From: Myxococcaceae bacterium
GTDB lineage: Bacteria > Myxococcota > Myxococcia > Myxococcales > Myxococcaceae
Length of the DNA stretch: 32,517 nt
Direction: 5' to 3'
Assembly (NCBI GenBank): GCA_016793725.1
Contig: JAEUJP010000304.1
Span: 1-32,517, forward strand
Shown in pieces: positions 8,193 to 15,222 of the stretch. The translations under genes and the position numbers were made by a program. Under the pieces are notes generated by a model. That model made no database searches. It saw only the letters and a list, made by a program, of their open reading frames with translations, and was not told where the DNA came from. The stretch's first letter is position 1. Each line of letters begins with the position of its first letter.

Positions 8193-8825
8193 TCAGCCGC
8201 CGCCGAGCGCAGTCTCGATGCGCGTGGGGAAGGCGGTAGCCGGCGGGCCCAGCACGTCGTTTGCGAGGCGCTTCACGTCGGCGATGACCTGGCTCAGCGT
8301 CGCCGCGTAGCCGTCGCGCGCGAGGCGCTCGGGGGTGATGCCCGCCATCAGCTGATCGGTCGCCGCCTCGAAGCGCGGGTCGAACGCCAGGCGCCCGGCG
8401 TACCGGTTCAACGTCAGCTCGCGGCGCATCAGCTCGACCGCCGCGCGAATGCCGCCGGCGCCGCTCGGGTCCTGCTGGCCCGCGATGATGGCGTCGCGAG
8501 CCGCCGAGAGCTCGCGACGGCCGGCGGGGCTCAGGCGGTCGAGCGCCGTGCGGGGGTTGGCCGCGAGCTGAAACCGCGCCTCGATGGCAGCGAGCCGCTG
8601 AGCCAGCGCTCCGTCGACCCGGCTGCGCGCCTCGCCATCACTCAGCGTGGGAAGCGGGGCCACCGGAGCCTGCGGAGCCGGTGGCGCGGTCAGCACCACC
8701 GGGGGTCGCGCCGGGGGCGCAGAAAACGCGTCGGGTGACGCGGGGCTGGGCGGCCGAGGCCGGGCGGTCGGGAGGGGTGCGCGCTGCGAGATGTGAGGGG
8801 TTCGAGCAGGTCCGCGAACGTTCAT
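8193..8825 (-). CDS. Hypothetical protein with Pro-rich N-terminus
   Basis: A 210-residue protein that I do not recognise. The ATG at 8825 is preferred because the frame upstream is Arg-rich and lacks a signal. Residues 1-70 are Pro/Ala-rich and probably disordered (PLPTARPRPPSPASP, APPARPPVVLTAPPAPQAP). Residues ~75-205 are predicted by eye to be all-helical, with regular Ala/Leu/Arg spacing (SRVDGALAQRLAAIEARFQLA; TLSQVIADVKRLANDVLGPP). There is no signal peptide, membrane helix or recognisable catalytic motif. It stands alone between two regulatory-looking gaps: an 18-bp perfect palindrome lies 114 nt upstream of the start. The overall style (a Pro-rich leader then a small helical domain) resembles the N-terminus of the protein encoded at 22858, but no convincing homology was seen. 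Confidence 0.7.
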   Translation of the reverse strand: MNVRGPARTPHISQRAPLPTARPRPPSPASPDAFSAPPARPPVVLTAPPAPQAPVAPLPTLSDGEARSRVDGALAQRLAAIEARFQLAANPRTALDRLSPAGRRELSAARDAIIAGQQDPSGAGGIRAAVELMRRELTLNRYAGRLAFDPRFEAATDQLMAGITPERLARDGYAATLSQVIADVKRLANDVLGPPATAFPTRIETALGGG

Positions 8826-8938
8826 GCCCGATGTACGGCGCTCGCCACCGAGTGGATGAGCGCGAACAGACGGGACGCGACGAGCCCCGCAGGCGCGGTC
8901 GCGCACGCGCTGGCTGGCCGATTCGGCTGCACGGCGGC

Positions 8939-8956
8939 AGCGCTGACGTCAGCGCT
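8939..8956. promoter_or_regulatory. 18-bp perfect palindrome in the 8826-9072 intergenic gap
   Basis: AGCGCTGAC-GTCAGCGCT is a perfect 18-bp palindrome with TGACGTCA at its core. It sits in a 247-nt gene-free gap, 114 nt upstream of the Pro-rich gene and 117 nt downstream of the lipoprotein gene. It is a candidate binding site for a dimeric regulator. Confidence 0.45.
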
Positions 8957-9072
8957 CTCGCGGCAGCTGGGCAGTCGCGGGAGCGCAGGTTCCCGAGCGG
9001 CGCCTCGGTCGGCCAGTCCCGGGCCGTGAAGCCTGGCGCCCGTGCGAGGAGCGGTCTCGCGCGACATTCTGG

Positions 9073-10026
9073 TCAGTCGTACTGAAGCTGCAGCCCGCAG
9101 CTCGAGAAGCTCGCCGGGAAGCAGCCGCTGACCTCGGTCGCGGGCGACGTGATGACGCCGTCGGCCGCGGAGGCGCGCACGAAGTTGAAGTAGTACCGCC
9201 GGTTCGGCGCGAGCACGCAGGTCGTGTCGTTCGAGGGGCCGGTGCCGATGACGTAGGGCAGGTTGGAGCGCGGCTGCAGCGCGCCGCCCGCAATCGACGG
9301 GCGAATGCTGCGGCACCCCAGCGCGAAGGTCGGGTCGGTCGCCGGCGCCGTGCCCCCCGGGGGGATGCGGAAGTCGCCGGGGCAGTCGGAGACGGTGATG
9401 TAGAACGCGCTCGGGTCGGCGGCCTCCTGCGCGTCGTCCCACTGAAACGTCTTCGCCGGGGCTCTTGCGGCCCACGTCGTCGCATCGGGGGTGTCGAAGC
9501 CGAGCCCCAGGTAGTTGTCGGTCTCGGTCACGATGGTGCCGAAGCCCCCCGAGTTCGGAAACGGGTTCAACGGGCCGCCTCCACTCGAGGCCAGCCGAAA
9601 GATGCAGTCGTACAGAGCGCCGCCCTGGCAGCTGCCGTTGTTGAACTCGGTCGGGTTGCGCCGGGCCCAGCCCAGCGGCTGGAGCGTGTTCCGTTGGCAC
9701 GTCGGGCTGCCGCCGCCTGCGCCCCCAGCGCGGCCACCCCCGCCGCCCGCGCTGCCGCCCGCGGCACCACCGCCGCTGCCCCCCGCGCCACCCTTGCCGC
9801 TCTCACCGCCGCCGCTGCCGCCAGCGGTGGCTTGGGTGCCTCCCGCCATGCCGCCACTGCTGCCGCTGCCGCCGTTGCCGCCGTTGCCGCCGCCGGGCCT
9901 GGGGGGCGCCACGCAGGAGCCGGCCGCGCAGCGAGAGCCGCCGCCGCAGTCGAGGTCACGGGTGCACACATCAGGGCTGCCGCAAGAGACCACGACTGCC
10001 GCGAAGAACAGGGTTGGGAGGCGCAT
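9073..10026 (-). CDS. Gly-rich secreted lipoprotein, unknown function
   Basis: A 317-residue protein. The ATG at 10026 opens a lipoprotein signal, MRLPTLFFAAVVVSC, with Cys15 as the likely lipidated residue. A small Cys-rich segment follows, with cysteines at 21, 27, 33 and 38 (CTRDLDCGGGSRC type, common in myxobacterial surface proteins). A Gly/Ala/Ser linker (~45-107) comes next, encoded by 9706-9894. The globular part (~110-317) begins CQRNTLQPLGWARRNP, is rich in Asn, Gly and aromatic residues with several cysteines, and resembles no family I can name. It most likely sits on the outer membrane with the globular domain held out on the flexible linker. An upstream in-frame extension to 10158 is Arg-rich and would bury the signal, so it was rejected. 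Confidence 0.75.
   Translation of the reverse strand: MRLPTLFFAAVVVSCGSPDVCTRDLDCGGGSRCAAGSCVAPPRPGGGNGGNGGSGSSGGMAGGTQATAGGSGGGESGKGGAGGSGGGAAGGSAGGGGGRAGGAGGGSPTCQRNTLQPLGWARRNPTEFNNGSCQGGALYDCIFRLASSGGGPLNPFPNSGGFGTIVTETDNYLGLGFDTPDATTWAARAPAKTFQWDDAQEAADPSAFYITVSDCPGDFRIPPGGTAPATDPTFALGCRSIRPSIAGGALQPRSNLPYVIGTGPSNDTTCVLAPNRRYYFNFVRASAADGVITSPATEVSGCFPASFSSCGLQLQYD
9706..9894 (-). repeat. Gly-rich low-complexity linker
   Basis: About 63 codons made almost entirely of Gly, Ala and Ser codons (GGN/GCN/AGC) inside the lipoprotein gene. It encodes a flexible spacer between the lipid anchor and the C-terminal domain. Such tracts are prone to length change. Confidence 0.8.
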
Positions 10027-10201
10027 GCCGGGCGTACGACCCGTCAGCCCGTTTGGATGAGGGGACCCGCGGTCGCAGGCAGAGCTCCTCGCAGGGGTGG
10101 CCGCTGCAGCGCCCTCGTACCTGAGCTTCAGGCCATCGCAGCGGGCCGCGCGGCGCACCCCGCCCCCCCGCTCGGCACGCCCGGCACCTCGTCATCAAAT
10201 T

Positions 10202-12955
10202 TCAAGGCACGGGCGCGACGAACACGTCCCACGACTGGTTGACGTCGCCGGCCTGTAGCGCCTCGGCGCCCGCGAAGACCACGGTGGTGCCGTCGCCGCT
10301 CAGCCGCACCCGGTCGATGAGCGCGGGCGACGTGCCGACCGCGGTCGAGACGCGCCGCACCTGCCCGGTCGCGCGTTCGAACACGAAGATGGGCAGCCCG
10401 CTACCCCCGGTCAGGTCGGCCGCATCCGAGATGAACGCGACCCGGCCGCCGTCGTCCGAGACGGTGGGCGAGCGGCTGGCACCGCCGGCGGCGCTCCCCG
10501 CCGGCGTTCGGCTGACGAGCGTGAGCGCGCCCGTCGTCAGGTCCTGAAGGAAGATGTCGGCCCCGCCGTTGGTGTCGGTGAAGCCGAGGTTCGTCGCGCT
10601 CGACTCGAAGACGACCCAGCGGCCGTTGCCCGAGACCTGCGCGCGGCCAGCGCCGCCGTTCGCCTCGCCTCCCGCCGGCTGGCCCAGCCGCACGGTCGCC
10701 CCGCTCGGCCCCGTGGCGAAGACGTCGGTCAGCCCGTTCGTGTCGCCCGAGACCAGGTTGCTCGCCTCCGAGCTGTACACCACCCACAGCCCGTCGCCGC
10801 TCACCGTGGGTGAGTGCGACGCTCCGTTCGCCTGCACCCCGCCAACGCCGACGCTGACCCGCCGGGTCGCTCCGGTCGCGGCATTCACCTCGAACACGTC
10901 TGAGACTCCGTTGCCGTCGCCCGCCACGAGGTCGGGCGCGTCGGAACCGAAGACCGCGCGCGCTCCGTCGTCGGCCGTCGAGAACCCGAACAGCTCGGTC
11001 GCGATGGCGCCACCGCTCGAGGTGCGCGTGAGCCGCACCGTCTGCTGCGTCGAACGGTCGTAGCGGAACAGGTTGTTGCCGGGCGGCGAGGTCAGCCCGC
11101 TCGAGCTGTACAGTACGAAGCGGCCGTCGCGCGACAGCTCGGTGGCGCCGTAGCTCACGCCGACGACTCGGGTGACGAGCTCGGTGCCGGGGCCCTGGCG
11201 GTCGCGCACCAGCACGTCGTTGTGAATGTCGCGCAGCCCGTTCAAGTCGTTCTTGCCCAGGTTGTCGGCGTAGCTGCGGAAGGCCACATACCGGCCATCG
11301 GCCGAGACCGCGGGGCCGAAGCTGTCGTCTGCGCCTTCGCTGCCGCCGTGCTGCGCGCTCACCTTGCGCACCACGCCCCGCGCCAGGTCTCGCACCCAGA
11401 CCTCGAACGACTGCGGGCCCGAGCCCCAGACCATGAACGGGTCGTCGTTCGAGAAGAGCGCGAAGCGCCCGTCGCCGCTCAGCGACACGGCCGGCGTCGA
11501 AAATGCGCGAGCTCCGCTCGGGCGCCGGCTGACCTCGACGAGGCTCGCCGCGTCGTCGACCCCGCGCACGTACGCCGCCCACACCAGCGTGTCGGCGCCC
11601 GTGCCCGACAGGTCGGCGGTGTGACCGAAGCCGATGCGCTTGCCGTCGCCCGACAGCTGCGGCGAGGTGGTGTCTCCCCACGTCTGGGCGCCGGCCGGCG
11701 TCACCGACACGCGCCGCAGGCGCCGCTGCTCAGCGTGCACCACGTAGGCGTCGGTGCGACCGTTGGTGTCTTGCGGGTCGAGCGCATCGAGCGAAAGAAA
11801 GGCCACGCTCTTGCCCTCGGCCGAGATGCTCGGCTCGAAGCTCTCGTCTTGCGTCTGCGAGCCGTCGGCGCGCCGGCTCACCCGCTCGAGCGTCGCCAGC
11901 TTCAGGTCGAAGACGAAGATGTCGGTGACGTTGTTGGTGTCGCCCACAACCAGGGTGCTGCTCGGGCTGGAAAAGACGACGTGGCGCCCCCCCGCGGCGA
12001 GCTGTGGCTCGAGGCCGATCGCGGGGGCTCCGGCGAGGCCCCGCGAGACGAGCGTCAGCGCGCCCGACACCAGGTCGAGCACGTACACCTGCGGGCCCGC
12101 CGCTGCGCCGGCGCCGAGCGGGGGGTTCGTGGCGTTGCTCACGAACGCGACGCGGCTGCCGTCGGCCGAGAGCGAGGCTCCGAACGATGCCCCGTTCCAG
12201 CCCGGCGTGACGCAGCGAAGGGCGCCGGTCACGCGGTCGTAGACGAACACGTCGGCGACCCCGTTCGTGTCACCCGCGACCAGGTTGCTGGCCGTCGACG
12301 CGAACGCGACCTGGCGGCCATCGCCCGAGATGGCCGGCCCGAAGCTGGGGCCGTTCGGCACCGCGCCGGCGGCGTTCGAGACGAGCACCACCCGACCCGT
12401 CTGCAGATCCGCCAGAAACACCTGGTTGGTGAGCGCGCCCGCCCTCGGCGACTCCAACAACCTCGGCGAATCAGACAGAAAGACGGCCCAGCGGCCGTCG
12501 GCCGAGAGTGCGCGCCCCCGCGACGTCGAGACGCCGCGCGAGTGGAACTGCATCGGCAGCGTGCGGTCGAACGGCACCGAGGCGCGCTCCAGGCCCGACG
12601 ACGCCGGCGCCACATGAATTTTCTGGCCCACCCCGACGAAGTGCTGCCCGGGCCCCCGCTCATACTCGACGGCGAGCGACCGCACCCCCGCCACCGACGG
12701 CTGCCAGTTGCACACGTACGGGCCGAGGCCGTCGACGGCGATCTTGCACGACGTGAGCCCATCTCCCACGGTGATGACGCCGCCGGGGCTCTGGCCGTAC
12801 GGCACCCCCACGTCGAGCTCGACGCGTACTCCGACTGGCGTGCGCACGTCGGGCTGCGACGGGCGGAAGTCGACGATGCGAAGGGTGTGCCGGCTCTGCG
12901 CGAGGGCCGAGGTCGAGAGCAGCGCGCAGCCGAGAAGAAGAAGGGTCGGTTTCAT
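10202..12955 (-). CDS. Secreted TolB/PD40-type beta-propeller protein
   Basis: A 917-residue exported protein. The ATG at 12955 has a good ribosome-binding sequence (AAGGGG) and a clear signal peptide (MKPTLLLLGCALLSTSALA). Residues ~20-125 look like an Ig-like domain with two cysteines. The rest is a run of repeats of the form V/LSGDGRxVxFxSxAxNLVxGDTNGxxDVFVxDxxTG. I count fourteen such (V/L/I)S.DG...F cores, which would fit two seven-bladed propellers. The GDTNGxxDVF turns are Asp/Asn-rich and could bind calcium. PD40 repeats occur in TolB and in secreted myxobacterial proteins of unknown role. No enzyme motif was seen. It is probably periplasmic or secreted. Family is secure; function is not known. 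Confidence 0.9.
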   Translation of the reverse strand: MKPTLLLLGCALLSTSALAQSRHTLRIVDFRPSQPDVRTPVGVRVELDVGVPYGQSPGGVITVGDGLTSCKIAVDGLGPYVCNWQPSVAGVRSLAVEYERGPGQHFVGVGQKIHVAPASSGLERASVPFDRTLPMQFHSRGVSTSRGRALSADGRWAVFLSDSPRLLESPRAGALTNQVFLADLQTGRVVLVSNAAGAVPNGPSFGPAISGDGRQVAFASTASNLVAGDTNGVADVFVYDRVTGALRCVTPGWNGASFGASLSADGSRVAFVSNATNPPLGAGAAAGPQVYVLDLVSGALTLVSRGLAGAPAIGLEPQLAAGGRHVVFSSPSSTLVVGDTNNVTDIFVFDLKLATLERVSRRADGSQTQDESFEPSISAEGKSVAFLSLDALDPQDTNGRTDAYVVHAEQRRLRRVSVTPAGAQTWGDTTSPQLSGDGKRIGFGHTADLSGTGADTLVWAAYVRGVDDAASLVEVSRRPSGARAFSTPAVSLSGDGRFALFSNDDPFMVWGSGPQSFEVWVRDLARGVVRKVSAQHGGSEGADDSFGPAVSADGRYVAFRSYADNLGKNDLNGLRDIHNDVLVRDRQGPGTELVTRVVGVSYGATELSRDGRFVLYSSSGLTSPPGNNLFRYDRSTQQTVRLTRTSSGGAIATELFGFSTADDGARAVFGSDAPDLVAGDGNGVSDVFEVNAATGATRRVSVGVGGVQANGASHSPTVSGDGLWVVYSSEASNLVSGDTNGLTDVFATGPSGATVRLGQPAGGEANGGAGRAQVSGNGRWVVFESSATNLGFTDTNGGADIFLQDLTTGALTLVSRTPAGSAAGGASRSPTVSDDGGRVAFISDAADLTGGSGLPIFVFERATGQVRRVSTAVGTSPALIDRVRLSGDGTTVVFAGAEALQAGDVNQSWDVFVAPVP
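10210..12530 (-). repeat. Fourteen PD40-like protein repeats
   Basis: Each repeat core reads roughly (L/V/I)S(G/A)DG-x2-(V/A)-x-F and is followed in most copies by a GDTNG-x2-DVF turn. Copies diverge in sequence, so this is an old protein repeat, not a recent DNA duplication. Confidence 0.8.
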
Positions 12956-12986
12956 GCGCCCCTTACGCCGCACGCCCCCTGGTGGA

Positions 12987-13002
12987 TGCGGGCCGACCCG
13001 CA
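12987..13002 (-). terminator. Hairpin after the ECF sigma gene
   Basis: TGCGGG-CCGA-CCCGCA forms a perfect 6-bp stem with a tetraloop, 31 nt past the sigma factor stop and 32 nt ahead of the PD40 gene start. There is no U-run, so it may be a weak or factor-assisted terminator, or an mRNA end. Confidence 0.45.
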
Positions 13003-13033
13003 CCTTTCTCGGCCATCAGCCGACTGCGCTCGC

Positions 13034-13609
13034 TCAGTCTTTCGACTTCACGGCGAACGACTCGACGGCCGAGACCGCCTCGTGCAGCCGCTTCATCGCA
13101 GCGCGAACGCGCCCCTTCACGGTGCCGAGCGGCAGACCGGTGCGCTCGGCGATGTCCTGGTGCGAGAGGCCCTCGTAGTACGCGAGCTCGAGCACCTGCC
13201 GATGGTCGGTGTCGAGGTTCGCGAGGTGCTTGCGCACGCGGCGCGCGTCGCGCTCGGCGCGCAGCAGCGCCGAAACGGTCTCGGTGAGCTCGGCCTCGCC
13301 GCGCGCCGCCACCTCGCTGCTCCGATCGGCGCGGCCCCTGCTGCGCAGCCGGTCGATGGCGCGCGTTCGAACGATGGTCGACAGCCACGTCGAGAACGCC
13401 GCCCGCTCGGGCTGAAAGTGGGTCGAGCGTCTCCACACCTCGACGAACGCCTCCTGCACGAGCTCGTCGGCCTCGGCCTCGTCTTTCAGCACCTTGAGGG
13501 CGACGGCGCGGGCGAGGCCCGCGAACTCGTTGAAGAGGCGCTCGAGCGCACGGGCGTCGCCGCGGGCGACCCGGTCAGACAGCTCCTTCACCTCGGCCCG
13601 GCTCATCAT
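13034..13609 (-). CDS. ECF-type RNA polymerase sigma factor
   Basis: A 191-residue sigma-70 family factor. Region 2 is at ~15-90, with the core-binding/-10 segment DEAEADELVQEAFVEVWRRS and FSTWLSTIVRTRAIDRLRSR. Region 4 is at ~130-185, with the helix-turn-helix LSHQDIAERTGLPLGTVKGR. There is no region 1 or 3, as expected for ECF factors. Two ATG codons stand in tandem; the first, at 13609, overlaps the stop of the upstream cupin gene (ATGA) and is preferred. The overlap couples its translation to that of the cupin, its probable anti-sigma factor. ECF factors of this kind are released by an envelope or oxidative signal. The targets are not visible, though the neighbouring OmpA and PD40 genes are candidates (inference). 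Confidence 0.93.
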   Translation of the reverse strand: MMSRAEVKELSDRVARGDARALERLFNEFAGLARAVALKVLKDEAEADELVQEAFVEVWRRSTHFQPERAAFSTWLSTIVRTRAIDRLRSRGRADRSSEVAARGEAELTETVSALLRAERDARRVRKHLANLDTDHRQVLELAYYEGLSHQDIAERTGLPLGTVKGRVRAAMKRLHEAVSAVESFAVKSKD

Positions 13610-14052
13610 TCGCGCTCGGCCCCCGGCGCCGAGGTGACGACGGCCATGATGCAAGGCACCCCATCGAGCGCGGTGAGGGCGTGCCGCGAGCCCTCGGGCT
13701 TCGAGCACGTGTCGCCGCGCCACAGCTCGGCGCCATCGGCCTCGCGAAAGCCACCCTGCAAGACGAGCGTATCTTCGTCGCCCAGGTGCGCGTGCTGCAG
13801 CGCGGCCGACGGCTGGAGCTCGAGAAACACCGCGAGCGCGCCGGCCCGCGACGGGCCGCACAGCGCGGGCATCAGCCGCACCTCGGGCGAGGGGCCATCT
13901 TCCCAGGCGTCCGGGTCGGCGAGTCGGTGGAGCAGCGCCGCGGCCTCGGCCTCTCTGAGCCCCAGGAGCCCGGCGAGCGGCTCGGCGAGGTGAAAAAAGC
14001 GCTCGGGGCCTTCGAGCCTCTCTTTCCAGGAGCGCATCGCGTGCGAGAACAT
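13606..14052 (-). CDS. ChrR-like cupin, probable anti-sigma factor
   Basis: About 148 residues from the ATG at 14052; a GTG at 14064 and an ATG at 14037 are alternatives. The C-terminal half is a cupin with HAHLGDE, giving the H-x-H-x3-E spacing of the ChrR zinc site, and a further histidine 31 residues after the Glu (EGSRHAL). This nearly matches the metal site of Rhodobacter ChrR. The N-terminal ~65 residues are helical (FFHLAEPLAGLLGLREAEAAALLHRL) but lack the usual HxxxCxxC zinc anti-sigma motif. In ChrR systems the cupin part senses singlet oxygen or organic peroxide and the N-terminal domain binds the sigma factor. Here the gene is upstream of the sigma gene, the reverse of the usual order, and overlaps it by 4 bp. 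The anti-sigma role is inferred from fold and context. Confidence 0.8.
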   Translation of the reverse strand: MFSHAMRSWKERLEGPERFFHLAEPLAGLLGLREAEAAALLHRLADPDAWEDGPSPEVRLMPALCGPSRAGALAVFLELQPSAALQHAHLGDEDTLVLQGGFREADGAELWRGDTCSKPEGSRHALTALDGVPCIMAVVTSAPGAERE

Positions 14053-14118
14053 ACCCCGGCACACCTCGATACCCGCATCTGGAAACCGCAGAAGCCCGTA
14101 GAGTGCGGCGCCGCGCCC

Positions 14119-15222
14119 GTGAGACCCCTCGTGCTGTCACTGCTGCTGCTCGGCGGGTCGCCCGCGCTCGCCGACGAGGCCCGGCACCTTCAGGTCTCTG
14201 CGACCCTGCTCGGCGAGGTGTTCTCGCGCTCGGTCGGCGGCGAGGTGCGGGTCAGCTACTCGCTCAGCCGCATCTTCGACGCCGGCCTCGGCGTCAACAT
14301 CGGGGCGAGCCCGGGCTTGCTGCTCACCGGCCGCTTTCATACGCCCTGGCAGCCCGACGCGCGCGTGCGCCCGTTCGGGCAGCTGCGCGCGGTGGCGCAC
14401 CCGGCGACGCAGGGCTTCGGCGCGGGTCTGTACGGCGGGGCGATGGTCGAGCTCGGGCCGGGCCGGCTCGAGGCGGGGCTCGTCGGCCACGTGTACCTGC
14501 CGGTAGCCGGTCTTCTGCCGTACGCGGTGTTCGCGCAGGTGGGCTACGAGCTCGACGTGCTGGGCGCGCGCGAGCGGGTCGAGACGACGCGAGACGTGGT
14601 GGGCCGCACCGCGATTCGCGGCCGGCTGCACGACCTCGACGACGCCCCGCTGGGCCGGGCCGAGGTGCGCATCACCGGCGGAGCGCTGCCAGCGGCACTG
14701 ACGGCGAGCGGGTCGGAGTTCGCGTTCGACCTCGAGCCGGGCGACTACCAGGTCATGGTGCAGGCCCCGGGGCACCTGATGCGCGGCGCGCGCGCGACGC
14801 TCAAAGAGGGTGAGCAGCTCGTGTTCGACATCGCGCTGCGGCCCGAGCCGAAGACGCGCAGCGCGGCGCTGACGGGCACGCGGGTGGCCATCTCGCAGCA
14901 GATTCAGTTCGAGCTGAGCCGCGCGCGCATTCTGCCCGAGTCGAACTTCATTCTCGACGAGGTGGTCGACGTGCTCTTGCGCAACCCGCGGGTGCAGCAG
15001 GTGCGGGTCGAGGGGCACACCGACAACGTGGGCTCAGCCGAGGTGAACCAGCGCCTCTCGGAATCGCGGGCCTTTGCGGTGATGCAGTACCTCATCGAGA
15101 AGGGAGTCGAGCCGAGCCGGCTGCGCGGCGAGGGCTTCGGGCCGACGCGGCCGATCGCCGACAACGCCACCGAAGAGGGCCGGGCCAAAAACCGGCGCGT
15201 GCAGTTCGAGATCGTGGAGTGA
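14119..15222 (+). CDS. OmpA-family outer-membrane protein with regulatory-like domain
   Basis: A 367-residue protein in three parts. The GTG at 14119 gives the signal peptide MRPLVLSLLLLGGSPALA; frames further upstream contain no signal. Residues ~19-165 form alternating strands likely to be an outer-membrane barrel (VGGEVRVSYSLS, YGGAMVELGPGRLEAGLVGHVYL). Residues ~170-250 resemble a carboxypeptidase-regulatory/Ig-like domain (IRGRLHDLDDAPLGRAEVRITG, FDLEPGDYQVMVQAPGHLMRG). Residues ~265-367 are an OmpA peptidoglycan-binding domain (VRVEGHTDNVGS, LSESRAFAVMQYLIEKGV, NRRVQFEI). It anchors the outer membrane to the cell wall. Its stop overlaps a GTG start of the downstream kinase as GTGA, suggesting the two are co-translated. 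Confidence 0.9.
   Translation: MRPLVLSLLLLGGSPALADEARHLQVSATLLGEVFSRSVGGEVRVSYSLSRIFDAGLGVNIGASPGLLLTGRFHTPWQPDARVRPFGQLRAVAHPATQGFGAGLYGGAMVELGPGRLEAGLVGHVYLPVAGLLPYAVFAQVGYELDVLGARERVETTRDVVGRTAIRGRLHDLDDAPLGRAEVRITGGALPAALTASGSEFAFDLEPGDYQVMVQAPGHLMRGARATLKEGEQLVFDIALRPEPKTRSAALTGTRVAISQQIQFELSRARILPESNFILDEVVDVLLRNPRVQQVRVEGHTDNVGSAEVNQRLSESRAFAVMQYLIEKGVEPSRLRGEGFGPTRPIADNATEEGRAKNRRVQFEIVE

Noticed and set aside
8031-9072. A RiPP precursor gene in the gaps beside the export operon
   Set aside because: No short frame with a Gly-Gly leader and Ser/Thr/Cys-rich core was seen; the frames there are shadows. The precursor is expected left of the window.
9700-9900. A CRISPR array or short tandem DNA repeat
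   Set aside because: The repetition is a Gly-codon-rich coding stretch without regular repeat-spacer units.
11222-13993. A 923-codon plus-strand open frame
   Set aside because: It runs antisense across the PD40 protein, sigma factor and cupin genes and has no recognisable motifs. The opposite-strand genes explain the region.
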